Assembly: GCA_026874595.1 (NCBI GenBank)
Contig: CM049316.1
Span: 30,737,339 to 30,801,338, forward strand
Length of the DNA stretch: 64,000 nt
Reading direction: 5' to 3'
From: Sipunculus nudus
Taxonomy: Eukaryota; Annelida; Sipuncula; Golfingiida; Sipunculidae
The stretch's first letter is position 1, and every line of letters begins with the position of its first letter. The notes beneath the pieces were generated by a model that saw only the letters and a program-made list of their open reading frames with translations, did no database searches and had not been told where the DNA came from. The position numbers and the translations under genes were made by a program. Below, piece by piece: positions 12,701 to 27,700 of this stretch.

Positions 12701-15700
12701 GTGATTGCTCTCATGCATACCTTGGTTGGGATTGGTTTTGGAGTGTCTGGCTTCTGTCTGTCTGTCACTCTGTCTGTCTGTCAGGTTTTCCTTTCTGTGC
12801 GATAACTTTCCTAAATATTATCCGATTTCATTCAAATTTTGGGCAGTGATTGCTGTCATGCTTACCTTGGTTTGGATTTGTTTTGGAGTGTCAGGCTTCT
12901 GTATGTCTGTCTGTCACTTTGTCTGTCCATCCGTCAAGTTTTCGTTTCTGTGCGATTACCTTCCTAAATATTAACTGATGTCACTCAGATTTTGGTCACT
13001 GATTGCTCTCATGCTTACCTTGGTCTGGATTTGTTTTGAAGTGCCTGGCTTATGTCCGTCGGTCTGTCTGTCACTCTGTCAGTTTGTCAGGTTTTTGTTT
13101 CTGTTGGATAACTTTCCAAAATATTATCTGATTTCATCCAAATTTGGGTCAGTGATTGCTCTCATGCATACCCTGGTTGGGATTTGTTTTTGAGTGTCAG
13201 GCTTGTGTCCCTCTGTCTGTCACTCTGTCCGTCCTTTGTCAAGCATGAAAAACAACAAGATCACAAAGCGGGGGACATTAATTCCACGAATTTGCTTGTT
13301 AGTCTTTAGAATATCCACTTTTTCCATTAATACTTTTTATCATAGTCATTTTTTTTAAGTTTTATAAATTTATAATAAAAAAACTGATTATATACCTAAG
13401 TTAAAATATCAGAATTATAAGTTGCAATCATTATTTATCAAGAGTTCAGCTCACATCAGGTCATATTATGCATACACTATATTTGATTATTTTTAAATCA
13501 CAAATGTTTAAACTGAATTTAAAAGAAAATACTGCCACAATATTGCATCTTAAAGATTATTCTTTGAATCACTATTAAAAAGTTTTGTACATTGGAGTTT
13601 TCAGTACATGCTTAATTTGATTCACCGATATTAAAGATTCAGTATATTTGATAAAAACAAAACATCTTTTCAAATAAAGTATATCCACTGTTGGTTGAAT
13701 GAGGGACAAACAATACCATTGTGCTAATTACTATCAGCTATAATTTATTACAGGAATTAATATTCAGTTTCACACGTGGTGAAGTTTTTACTCTTTCTGC
13801 AGCAGTTATTCCTTATTTGATGAACATCTACACTTTCACAGCAATACACCACTTTGTGAACACAAATGTGCACTTAATCATTGTAGCCCTGGTGGTACAA
13901 TATAAAATCTAAAATGTAGCATAGCTTAGAATAAGAATTAATCAAATACAGAAAATTATAACATTCATCTAGTTTATGCACCATCTGTGGGAGTGGGTGG
14001 GGGGGCATACCAATATGCAAATGAGAGGGAAATGTCGGGTCCTCAAATAGCCTTGTGACACTCAAACATGCAAATATCAGGAATTCCCCCTACCAGCCTT
14101 ACAGATAAGAGCTGCCACTGATTATAAGTCCCATGATGCATGGAACTGGTTTTATATCTACGCATTTAATAGAAACATAAATGCTTGCACTCTGACAGGG
14201 CTGTGCATATCATTAAGGGTAATAGGCAAATGTGTGTATATTATGTTTACTTTATTTCAGGATCACAACACTACATATTACAGATTGTATGCTTTGTTTT
14301 AAAGTATCTTTTATACATTGCTTTAATTAAAAATCAGTGATTTTAAATCACTACTTGCTTTTTCTTCTGTCAACAGACACTACCAACTACTAGCCAGGGT
14401 CTTGTTTAAAACATCAAAGTTCTTTGCCTTGGTGCAAGGCTGAGAATTACACACCAGGTGACCCAGGCTCCATATTTAGCCTTGAATATGTTCTTAAGAA
14501 ATATTGTAGCAGTCCTTTTGGTATATCAGAAGCAAAGAATAAAAGAGTAATTAAGAATAATATGCAGCTTGAACTATGTTCACTCTACCTATATATCCTT
14601 ATTTTATCAGTTTCCATAAGTGTGGAGTCTCCTGTTTATGTTTTATATGATATAACAGCATTTTATCATGAAGAGAAGAGCAGAAGACCATCACTGACAC
14701 AGCCATGTTGCTGAGGCATGAACTGTGACCTGACCTCTGGTGTACCATAGTAATTTATTGCAAACAATCTATCAAAAATAAATCAAGGACAGGGTAATGT
14801 GACAAAAGATAAACATGACAGCATGGCAGGCTGAGGAAAACCAACAGGAGTTGAAATCTTAACAATTTCCTTATAAGATCACTTCTACATAATTTATTTT
14901 TGCTCCAAAACAGTTAAATAGCCATTATTGGTAAGAAATTTGCTTAATTGCCTCAATTTTATTTTAATTTTGCAAATATCCCATTATACCCTTGCTACAC
15001 TTTTCCATAAGAGGATCCCCATAACTGAAATCTAATTTCAGTTATGAACCCATAACAACAAAGTTCTTAAATTGCTATGTAACACTATCCAATTACATTT
15101 AATGCTGCACCTCCCCGCTTGCTGTAATGGATATATATACAGGGCACAAATTAGGCTAAAAAATGTAAACGCTCAAGGTGCAAGGTGTCTTGAAACAAAA
15201 CCTTATTGCACCTGGGATTTCAAAATGCACCTTGTAATACAAGTGAGAAAATTTGCCTGTTAAGGAGTTTGTTGCTCAAATAGAAATGTTAATTTATGAT
15301 TGTGATATTTATGAAAAGTAGAAAATATGATTTTCATTTTTTTCAAGATAACATTTTTTTACTGGTTTATAATATGTGCACAGCGTGCACCCTCAGTATG
15401 ATTTCTACCTGCTCAACAGAAAATATACATGCAAAGGTGCATGTGTGCACCCCCTATTTCGCACCCTGTATATATATTGAAGCCATTTTGAACTTGTGTT
15501 CTTGGGATGTCAGTTATTATGACCTGTCATTCCAAAGTTGCAAAAAGTGTGCAGCCCCATAAACATTTGTAACCATGCAGTTATTGCAATCAATGAAAGC
15601 TGCTGTTTAATTTCAGGCCGCTGACACACTTGCAGTCCGACAGAAAAGAAGAATATATGACATAACAAATGTACTTGAAGGAATTGGTCTTATTGAGAAG

Positions 15701-18700
15701 AGATCTAAAAATAGTATCCAGTGGAAGTAAGTAAAAGTATATACTATCTAAGAAAATAATTTTTAGCTCAGCTGACTATAAGTCATCTGAGCTATAGTCG
15801 TGGTCCATTGTCCGTCGTCCATCCGTCTGTCCGTCCGTAAGACTGGCACGTTTCGACACCATTGGACCTACGAATCTGAAATTTGCCATACAGTTAGATG
15901 TCCCAAAAATCTCCTACCATGCAGAAAATTGGGTCATTAGGACTTCGTTCCTTCGAGATATTAAGGAAAAACCTCAATCTTTTATTAGAAATCTATTTCA
16001 CACTTCAGGACTGCCTAAAATCAAAACCACTCATCTGGTTTTCTTCATATTTACCATAAATATTCCTCTATATAGTTCCTATGTACATGCCAGAAATTAA
16101 GTCAGTATTATTTAATTTAAAAAAGTTATGGGCCCAATCATAATGGACTTTGTAAAAAAATCAGGAAAGATATTTGGTCACTTAAGACCAAAAGTGTAAA
16201 AGGTAGGGACTTTTTTTCGGTAATACAACTTTAATTGATCAAAATTTAATTGTATTCCAATAATTAGATCAAAATATGTTAAATGTTTTTAAATATTGGC
16301 AAAAATATAAAATTGGTACCTTAAATTTTGCCCAAGTTTGACCATGGCTAGTTTTTTTCCTGTAAGTACTGTGGATTTAATTTTCACAGCATGTTTTTGT
16401 TAGCATTTTGTCTGTTAACACCAAAAATTTGAAACCAGTTGATCAAAAACTGTAGATTTTATTCAAGTTTTCAAGCACCATGTCACATCAAGTTTACATC
16501 AAGCTAGTGTTACGCAGTTTGCTAGAGCTCAGCTCCCCAGCTTCAGCTCTAAGTTCCTTAAATTTAGCATGCAGTTAGATGTCTCCAAGATCCCCTACCA
16601 TGCCAAGAATTTGATCACTAGGACTTAATTCCTTCGAAATATTAATGAAAAACTTCATTTTTCCATTAAAAACCCATTGTTACACTGTAAGACTGCCTAA
16701 TATCAAAACCACTGATCTGACTTTGATCATATATAATATACATATTTTTCTATACATTCGCTATGCACATGCCAGAAATGATGTCAGTATTGCGTAATTG
16801 TTTTAAGTTATGGGCCCAAACATAATGCACTTTTTAAAAAATCAAGAAATATATTTACTCCCTTAACAAGAGGATTGCTGAAGCTAGAGATTTTTTGTCA
16901 GGGATGTAACATTATTTAATCAAGATTCAATTGAATTCCAAAAATTAGTTCTGAATTTTTCAAATTTTATAAGTTATTAGTATAAATACAGTGTTGCTCC
17001 TAGAGTGCGGCATTGCGGCAATGCCGCAATTTTTTTGGCCATGTCCCTTTGTTTTAAGGCAAGCACGCCCATGTGGACGCACTATTATCATGTGTCCCCT
17101 AAAAGTTTAAATAATGCGACCCTTAAACAAACGTAGTTATATGAGAATTTAAACGTTTAATGTCTACATTTAACTCAACAAATCTATCCCTTCAGAAAGA
17201 TTTGCGGGAATCCTCTGGTAGGGATCTCTGATAAATGTGGGAATACATGATACACATACTGTAAAACTGGTTCAATGGTAACACCATCGATGTCTAGAAT
17301 GCATCACCTCAGGGTTGGTCCATTCACATGGAGGGGTTGCACATGTTCTGACAAAGATCAATGTTCTAGTGGTCAGAATAAATTTGCAAGCGAGTGTCCC
17401 ATGTTCAACGGGATGTTGTTGAGCCTACATAATCTCACATTAACATGCATTTTAATCATTTATAAAAGAATATGAAAAAGCAGATATATTGTTTTTGATT
17501 AAATGAAGTTTAGAATGTGCACCCACGGTCGACATGATCAATCTTTATGACATTTCCCCATTACGTCAGGCAGTTCTCAACAGCGTTAAACAGCTTAGAA
17601 TTATTCGATGTCGATCATAAAGTACATTATAATGCCTCAGATGACGTTGTTTCAATTGCTAAGACAGTTATTTAGCTCAAAGCAACCCCGTTCGGGTTTC
17701 TGACAATCTCAAACTTCCGGTTTTCGCCTGTCGTGACATCGTTTCACGGCAGATCATCCAACCGACAGCCGGGCTTTTTAAAATTTGCATAGATTTATAC
17801 TGGACCGAAATTTTATTTGAATCAAAGACGTATGACTATCATTTGAATAGGAATTCCCTCGCAATATTCAAGCCTCATGGACACGTGACCTCTCTGTTGC
17901 CCGGTATGTTAAGAAGCCCGAGCCCGGTAATATACTTGGCCGTGAGTGCGATGTTCCTTCTGACTGAATGACTCACTCTCGCAGTATAATTGATATGAAA
18001 ATGTCTTAGAAGAATCAATTGTTTCGTTGTTGGTTGTTTTAAATTTACTCGGACCAATAATATGGTGGACGTTTAATCGTGTGTTACTGGTCGAACAAGT
18101 AGGTAAACCCGCTTTCGGCAGCATATCTATACCCGCCGGCTGTTTAGCTGATATCGTTTCCACGGCAACGTATATGTATAGGCTAACACAAAAATTTCAG
18201 GAACCCTGGTATATACTGACAGAAACATTTAGATTCCGTTATAAATAGTTCGAGTTCAAATGTTTTATTTTTTTAAAGAAATTGTGATCTCTAGTCTTTT
18301 GATACTTGCCAAAGAATTATAATAATGCAGCGCCGGCCGCAAACTCTCTCCGCTGATATGTAGGCCTAATATTGTTGCAAAGCACCGCCTGCGCATAAAT
18401 GACACGGTTTAAGTTTTTTTTAGGACAGAAATTTAGACGTTTATTCCTTTCATACTTTATACAAACAGTAATGTAATATGGTGACGGCGGCAGCAAAATT
18501 CATCAGACTTGCATCGTACCACGGCAACGTGCGCTTGCCCTGCGCTAGCACAGCCGACTTTCTGAATAATCTATCCTTAAAAAAATTATCTACAGTGAAT
18601 AAAAACTTGTCTAAATGTGCATGTCCGATATCAGTATTAAGTTGTTCACATCAATAAGTTTGGATACTGATTTGTCACTTTGAATGGCACCAGTTGTTGC

Positions 18701-21700
18701 GTGATCCTCAATTAGCAATGAACATGATTGTATGTCACCAGTTTGCCATCTGTGCATGGATGTACCGGAATGGTTGATACTGAAACATGAATTCTTTTGC
18801 TTTCAGTTTTATGACGACTTAAAGTGATTACATGTAAAACATGTAAAACTTTTAAAATATTTTTTATTCATTTCCAAATGACCAAAACATTCTTCTTTCA
18901 CATTACATAAATTTTTTAAGATTATATTTTGCTTCGAAGGCCTAGTCCCCACCTAATTTTAGTTTGTCCCCCAGAAATTACATAAAGGGGCCCGATGTCC
19001 CTTTGCTTTTCATGCCTGGGAGCAACACTGAAATATAAAATTTGTACCTTAAATTTTGCCCAACTTTGACCATGGCACGTTTGTTTCCTGAGAGCAGTGT
19101 TGATATAATTTTCATATCATGCACACATAAGGGTTTCATCTTTGTAGTTTAGAAAGCTGAAAGAAATTGGCCAAATATTGTAGCTTTTATTAATGTTTTT
19201 ATGAGACCCATGTCAGACCCAGGCTTAATCCAGCCCCTCTTCAGTCACCTGTATGTTGACCTTGTTGACCTTCATCAGATTATGCATGCTTGAGGGAAGC
19301 ATACACTGGGGCAGCCAGGCAGATAATGCCCAGCCACAGTTGATCCAGGTGTCCAACCCAACTCATCTAGTAGTTGTTTTGAAAAACAGCATAACAGTAA
19401 ACAATAAATTAATAATTTTGTATTGCTTTTTTATAACAAATTAAAGAAAAATTAATAGAAAAGGAATTTGTTAGTTGATGAGTAACAGAAAATTAACTTG
19501 CAGTTACTGATGATGTAAGAATCTTGTATGGATGGATAGAATGTCAATGTCAGTGTTATTCCAAATAACACCATGCAGTCACCTATGGTATTTTTCAGTG
19601 AAATTTTAATGATAAAAAAAATAAATCATATTATTCATTACTAATCATTAGGGATCATATGAAGGAAATTAATGATAGACAAAGATGCAGTTGATAATAT
19701 TAATCTAGATTCCTACTGTGTCTAGTGTGTAGATTGATGTGAAAGTAGTCCAAAGTGAATATATAACATTTATTTTTTTTTAATATAAATAAAAGCCATA
19801 AAACCAGGTACTTATGATCATTATTTAAATTTGTGAATTTTGTATATTCTTGACTCTCAACATCTTTGTTTGGCTAAAACTGAATAAATACTAAACATGG
19901 TGCGAATGCTTTGCAAATGTATTTGAATATGAATATGAATATGTACTGCATTAAAAAATTTTATTGCATAAGAATAGGAATTCAGGTAAAAATGAAAGTA
20001 TTTGAATACCAGTGCAGATACTTTCAAAATGTATTCATGAATGCATTCATAAATATTCTATAATATTATTTCAATTATCATTTCAGTTATATTTTATTTA
20101 AAAAAAATCATATGATTTTCTTATTATTTATTTTAATAAAAATTATATTGGCACAATATTTGTTATTAAATTTTAATAAATAGTTAAACTCTTTTAATAT
20201 ATGTGCTGCTTATAAGTTATATGGCCAAGTCAAAATCTGTGTGACAATAGCACTCCATTTGTTAATAAAATAAATGAAATCAATCCTCTTCCCTGTCTCC
20301 AAAGATACTATCAAAATCATACAAAAGCTAAACACCAACAACTCATAAAAAAGCTTATATTTATTACCACACAAAAACAAGCATGTGCCTCTTTCCCAAA
20401 TCATATTTTTTATCATATATAACAGCTGAGCGCCGTGACCCATGGGTCCCTTGTTTTGATCAAAATGATTTGCTAGTAGCTGCTTGGTGCAGATGATGAA
20501 ACAAGATCCAACTCTGAATCTGCTACATGTTGTCTCCAGTATGAGCTTTTTAACCCTGATGCACCAAAGTATGATCATTGAAAACAAGCTGGCAACTGGA
20601 CTGGCTCTCAGCACAGCAAATATTCCCTCCAAGGCCAAACGATCTTACTGGGTCAGCCTTTATCTGAATCTATAAAAAAAATAGGGTTTGTTCCAAAGCC
20701 CAAATTCCATCCTTCACTTAGTTTTGTGGAAATCTGTTTGACTTTTGTAATCCTTGCATTATAACAGACAAACAAGGGTGCAGATTTAAATCCCTCTTTA
20801 TGGAAGTTTCAAGGCTAGTTTTAAGAACTTTAGCACATGCTCATGTTTTTAGTCACTTGTGGACTAGTTCTGTTGTAACATCTAGCTTACACTAACCAGA
20901 TCAGTAATATATAGATCTAGCAAGATGTGGTTGGAGACATCAAACCCCAGCCAGGATGATCCTGGTCTACACCCAGCCAGGTCAGTCACAGTTCATCAAC
21001 CCTATCCCAGGTTACCTCCAGTACAAAGCCACTCCCTAATACTGATAAATAGCTCTATTACAGTGAAACATTCTTAATATGGGGACAGAATCTTTGAATT
21101 CCAAATTTTTATGGGGATCCAGAATGCCTCCAAAATTTAATGAATGGAACTTAGGGTGTTTTTCTAACCTTATACAAAATTTGTTCAAAACAAACTTAAG
21201 TTAAAGTATGATACCTTTTGGTTGGAGTGCTGCTGTTTAGAGCTGGCTTTTCACCTGCCAATTTGTAGAAATTGTGATTTCTAGCTTTTTCTGGGTACAT
21301 ACATTGTCATATCAAATTGTAGTAAAGGAATTCTTGTAATGCCCCTGTGACAGATGTATGAGCTTATTTATTTGTAAACAAGCTGTTTGTAAACAGGGTC
21401 CACTTTCCCACGTTGACAAATGGAAAATAATTTGTCAGTTAGCTGAAAGTGCACTAGCTGTTTTAAGTAGAGGCATGTGAAGCAACATGATCTTTTGTCA
21501 TTTGCAAACCTTGTGTTTCATTTGATTAGCCGATAGATGCCCTTGTTGAATAAGTTTCATTATATAATCACTTATCAGTGACCATTTTTGCGGGTCCCCC
21601 ACATGGTCCCCCACATGTTATAAACAAGTGGATATAACAAAAACAGAAAGCCCGTACACGGTGTGATCTGCATATTTTGGCTGATTTTAATTTTGAAAAG

Positions 21701-24700
21701 TTCAAGATATGTTTATCTAATACATAAAGATATCAAAATGGGCCCCTTTAAGTACCAGCTCCTGTCTTGTGTACTGTTGCCTTAGATTTGAGCGTTTTAT
21801 CACAAACTAAGCTGATCTGTAAAAAATAACAAGTGTGCTGAATTAATTTTAGGGGTGCTGGTCCCGGATGCAACACAAGAGAGACTTCAGTCAGACTTAT
21901 GCAGCTAAAGGAGGAAATAGAGGAGCTTGACCGGCGAGAACAAGAGCTAGATATGCACAAAACATGGGTCCAACAGAGCATTAAAAATGTCACAGATGAC
22001 GTCAATAATCATCAGTATCCTTCATTATACATCTGTCTTGGATGTATTGTAAATTAGTGGTGCCACCTTATTTAAGAATCCATTAAAAATTTAAATGCAA
22101 CTGAAACTGTTTTGCAGCCACAGTTAATGATAAGCACAAATAGTCCTGTTTTAAAATTTAACCATTAGTACTTTAACACTGGTTTTTATATATTGTGGTG
22201 CAAATGATGAAACCAGATCCAACTCTGAATTGACATTATGTTGTCACTATTTATGAGCTTTTTAACCCTGATGCACCAAGAAATAATTCATACTCCAGAG
22301 TTATTTAAAATGAGAATGGTGATTCACACCTTGAAGAACTGCTTTCAAGGCTATCATCACCATTTCCTTTGGATGACATATTTTGCTGCTCTCTTCTGCT
22401 GCATTTGAAAGTATGAAAGGTTTGATACATGTTATGATGTATTCAACCAAAATCTAGGCCAGGAGACATGTTGTAATCATATAATAATGTTATTATTGTG
22501 TATCGGTCAAATCCTGATGCATGGCCTTTCTTAATACTCTTATCAAGTACCTCTTGTATGGAGAAATCACATTAATTGTGCATAATTTCTTGTTTTACAT
22601 TTAGCTTAAAGATTCTCACAAAAAAGTTTTCATATTTTGTCTGCAACTTCACAAGGAGTACAAGCTACTCTTATCACCAGATAATTGTTCACACGTCTGA
22701 TTTTATAGTAATATGTCCGTTGTATAACTATGGCATAAAATGATTACACACTGAAAAAAACAGCTCTGTTTTTTGCCCATCTGCGCCACCCTTGCATGTT
22801 ATAGCTTAATTATTACACTGGCATATGAAGCAGTTTTGAATCTTTAACTTTGTACAGATTGGCTTATGTAACTCATGAAGATATCTGCAGGTGCTTTAGT
22901 GGAGATACCCTTCTAGCCATACAAGCTCCCTCAGGAACACAACTAGAAGTGCCTATACCAGAAGGGGTAAGTCACATCCACCCACTGTATTTTACCCAAG
23001 TTTTCCCTGGGTTTTGCCCAGTTTATAATCTATATTTTACCCATATTAATATATACTTTTATCAAGCATCCTTTTCTGTAAGCAATGGTCATACACACAT
23101 TTTGTGAATGTTGGTAGCATTTGTAACTCATGCTTAGCTGTGCAGTGCACATGACTATAATCAATAGGAATTTGGGTAAATCAATAGGAATTTGGGAAAT
23201 TCCTTTGTTAATAGGTTCACACAACATAGGTTGAATCAAGGTTAAACCTGGGTTTATCAAACCCAGGTGGTTTGTAAACCCAAAGAAGCATCTAGACGTC
23301 TAGACACAATGTCTAGGTGCAGAATTCCCAGATTATTGGAACTATATCTTTCAACTGATTGAAAAAACTTGGTTTGCATTTTAAGCGAATCGGGTTTATC
23401 TTCAGGTCACATGTGAACTGCTGCACCCTCATTTTTGGTTGACCTCTGACCTTTCCTCGCTGCCCAGTGTCCATTTGTGCGTCTGTTTTCACACATAAAC
23501 CCACATATCTTGGGAACCATTCGACCGATCAGGCTAAAAATTTTGCACAAATGTAGCCCTTTGATAGCTTTATAACATACACTAAAAATGGTGGCGCTAC
23601 CTGCAACCATTTATGCACAGCATCCATCTGTTCATCTTCCTTCGGATAAAATCACTCATATCTCGGCAGTGGTTTGACTTTTCCACCTGAAATTTTGCTG
23701 GTTTATACATTCTGGACAGCTCTCTTGATTTTATGACAGGTGGCGCCACCTACATTCAGGTTTACTCCCCAGACATCCATGCTCATATCTCAGGAACCAT
23801 TTGACAAATTGGGCCAAAATTTTGCATGTGTATAGATCTCACATAGCTCTTGCTCATAGGCAAAACTATTGGCACCACCTGCAACCACTTATGCACAGCC
23901 TCCATCTGTTCACCTGCCTTGGGATAAAATCACTCATATCTCGGCAGTGGTTTGACTTATCCACCTGAAATTTTGCAGCTTTATACATCCTGGACAGCTC
24001 TCTTGATTTTATGACAGGTGGCGCCACCTACATTCAGGTTTACTCTGCAGACATCCAAGCTCTTATCTCGGGAACTATTTGACTGATTTGGCCGAAATTT
24101 TGCATGTGTATAGATCTCACATAGCTCTTCATCATTGGCAAAACTGGTGGGGCCACCTGCAACTACTTTTGCACAGCGTCCATCTGTTCATCTGCCTTGG
24201 GATAAAATCACTCATATCTCAGAAGTGGTTTGACTTATCCACCTGAAATTTTGCAGGTTTATACATCCTGGACAGCTTTCTCGATTTTATGACAGGTGGC
24301 GCCACCTACATTCATGTTTACTCTGCAGACATCCAAGCTCATATCTTGGGAACCGTTTGGCCAATTTTGCCAAAATTTTGCTTGTGTATAGATCTCACAT
24401 AGCTCTTCATCAGAGGCAAAACTGGTGGCGCCACCTGCAGCCACTTCGATCTGTTCATCTGCCTTGGGATAAAATCACTCATATCTCAGAAGTGGTTTGA
24501 CGTATCCACCTGAAATTTTGCAGGTTTATACATCCTGGACAATTTTCTCGATTTCATGACAGGTGGCACCACCTACATTCATGTTTACGCTGCAGACATC
24601 CATGCTAATATGCAACACATCTCACTCTTTTCCCCTTGTCACTTAATCCATGCCTCACTTCACCCATCCCACTCAGATTTCTGTGGATACACATAGTCAC

Positions 24701-27700
24701 TTGTGGACTACCCATATTCTAGTTTTAAAATGTCCTAGTCTGAAACTTGCAGGTCCAAAACGTCCATTTTGCTGAAATCATAATGACTAAGGTAGAGATG
24801 CAAGACTTAAGAGGATCAATATTAAATTTTAAAAATAAACCTCCATTCATACTCCCAAACTTTGCACAGGTTTGCATTAGTCCTGTAGGCCTTGTTTTTA
24901 TTTTTTACAATTTTTTTTCTCTATTTTTGAGACCTAAAAAGATGGGGTCATCTGTTAACAGGGCACAAATCATTACAACTGTACCTAGAATCTTCTCTCT
25001 TAATATTCAGGGAGGTCCATGAAAAGTCTCCTTGGGAACCAAAAATTAGGTCCATGTTACCCATATTCTTTGAGCTATGGGGCTCAGAAGTACCCTCCAA
25101 TTTAATGGAAAATTTGATACAAAAGCTGCAGTAACTGAACAACTAATGCATTGATAACCATGATTTTTTGCATGGATATTGGTCATGGAATGTTTGATCA
25201 CTTTCTGCAGACTGATTTTTAGCTCAGCTGACTATAAGTCATCTGAGCTATAGTCGTGGTCCATTGTCCGTCGTCCGTCCGTCTGTCCGTCCGTCCGTCC
25301 GTCCGTCCGTCCGTAGATGTGGCACGTTTTGAAACCGTAAGACCTAGGAATCCAAAATTCAGCATAATGTTAGATGTCCCCAAGATCTCCTACCAAGCCG
25401 AAAACTGGGTCTTTGCGACTTCATTCCTTTGAGAAATTAAGGAAAAACCTCATTTTTTTATTAAAAACCTATTTTCACACTTCAGGACTGCCTAATATCA
25501 AAACCACTCATCTGTTTTTCCTCATATTTCCTATAAATAATCCTCTATATAATTCCTATGTACATGCCAGAAATTAGGTCTGTATTATATAATTCAAAAA
25601 AGTTATGGGCCCAAACATAATGCATTTTGTAAATAATCAGGAAAGAAATTTTATCACTTAACACAAAACTTGTTAAAGCTTAGCACTTTTTTTCCAATAA
25701 TATTACTTTTATTAATCAAAATTAAATTGTATACCCAAAATTAGATCAAAATCTTTTAAATTTTTTAAAATATTAGCAAAAATAAAAAATTGATACCTTA
25801 AATTTTGCCCAACTTTGACCATTGCACGTTTTTTTGCTGTTAATGCTGTGGATTTAATTTTCACAGCATGTTTTTGTTAGCATTTCAACTGTTAACACCA
25901 AAAATTTGAAACCAGTTGATCAAAAACTGTAGATTTTATTCAAGTTTTCAAGCACCATGTCACATATTGCTAGTGTTATGCAGTTTGCTAGAGCTCAGCT
26001 CCCGAGCTTCAGCTCTAAGTTCCTTAAATTTGGCATACAGTTAGATTTCTCCAAAATCCCCTACCATGCCAAGAATTTGGTCACTAGGACTTAATTCCTT
26101 CGAGATATCAATGAAAAACTTCATTTTTCCATTAAAAACCCATTGTTACACTTTAAGACTGCCTAATATCAAAACCACTGATCTGACTTTGATCATATAT
26201 AATATACATATTTTTCTATACATTTGCTATGCACATGCCAGAAATGATGTCAGTATTGTGTATTTTTTTTTAAGTTATGGGTCTAAACATAATGCACTTT
26301 GTAAAAATCAAGAAATATATTTACTCCCTTAACAAGGGCATTGCTGAAGCTAGAGATTTTATTGTCAGGGATGTAACATTATTTAATCAAGATTCAATTG
26401 AATACCCAAAATTAGTTCTGAATTTTTCAAATTTTATAAGTTATTAGTATAAATATAAAATTAGTACCTTAAATTTTGCCCAACTGTGACCATGGCACGT
26501 TTGTTTCCTGAGAGCACTGTTGATATAATTTTCATATTATGCACACATAAAGATTTCAGCTTTTTAGTTTAGAAAGCAGAAAGAAATTGGCCAAATATTG
26601 TAGCTTTTATTAATGTTTTAATGAGACCCTGTCAGACTTTGGCTCTCTCCAGCCCCTCTTGAGTCAGCTGTATGTTGACCTTGTTGACCTTTCATCAAAT
26701 TATGCACGCTTGAGGTGAGAATCCAGGCAGCTTATGGCCAGCCACAGTTGATCCAGGTGTCCAACCCAACTCATCTAGTAGTTTTAACCATCAACATAAC
26801 AATAAACAATAAATTAATAAATTTTTCTTGGTTTTTAATAACAAATTAAAGAAAAATAGAAAAGGAATTTGTTAGTTTATAATAACAGGAAATTAACATG
26901 CAGTTACTGATGATATAAGAATCTTGTATCGATGGGTAGAATGTCACATATTCCAAATAACACCATGCAGTCACCTATGGCATTTTTCAGTTCATTTTTA
27001 ATGATAAAGAAGTAAATCATATTATTCATTACTAATTATTAGGGATTATATGAAAGAAATTAATGATAGACAAAGATGCAGTTGATAATATTAATCTAGA
27101 TTCCTACTGTGTCTAGTGTGTACATTGATGTGAAATTAGTCCAAAATGAATTTTTTACAGTTATTTTTTAATATAAATAAAAGCCATAAAACCAGGTACT
27201 TATGATCATTATTTAAATGTGTGAATTTTGTATATTCTGGATTCTCAAAATCATTGTTTGCAGAAAACTGAATAAATACCAGACATGGTGCAAATACTTT
27301 GTAATTGTATTTAAATACAAATATGATTATGTACTCCATTATAAAATTTCTTGCATAAAGAATGGGAATTCAGGTAAAAATGAAAGTATATGAATACTCG
27401 TGCAAATACTTTCAAAATGTATTCATGAATGCATTCATGAATATATTCTTTAATATTATTTTAATAATCATATCAGTTATATTTCATTTTAAAAAATCAT
27501 ATGATTCTCTTATTATTTTTAATAAAAATTATATTTGGGACAATATTTTAAATTTTTTAAATAAATAGTTAAACTCTTATATTATATGTTCTGCTTATAA
27601 GTTATATGGCCAAGTCAAAGTCTGTGTGACAATAGTACTCCATTTGTTTATAAAATAAATGAAATCAATCCTCTTCCCTGTCTCCAAAGATACTATCAAA

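Larger units (their letters stand above)
6706..15616 (+). other. E2F4/5 intron 1 (8.9 kb)
   Basis: This intron contains no snoRNA copy that I could find. It holds a short tandem array (8725-9010), a hAT-like element (11124-12364), a TGTCCCCCGCT-ended tandem element (12601-13277) and a MITE (15140-15468). The remainder is AT-rich with no recognised feature. Confidence 0.85.
15727..21852 (+). other. E2F4/5 intron 2 (6.1 kb)
   Basis: Mostly a hairpin/(GTCC)n element (15761-20455) with a nested hAT-like insertion, followed by snoRNA copy 1 (20486-20565). The remaining 20566-21852 is AT-rich with nothing else recognised. Confidence 0.85.

Noticed and set aside
13201-13277. CRISPR-like or satellite array from GTCTGTCTGTC repeats
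   Set aside because: These are microsatellite words inside a TIR tandem element; spacing and sequence do not fit a CRISPR array, and the DNA is from an animal.
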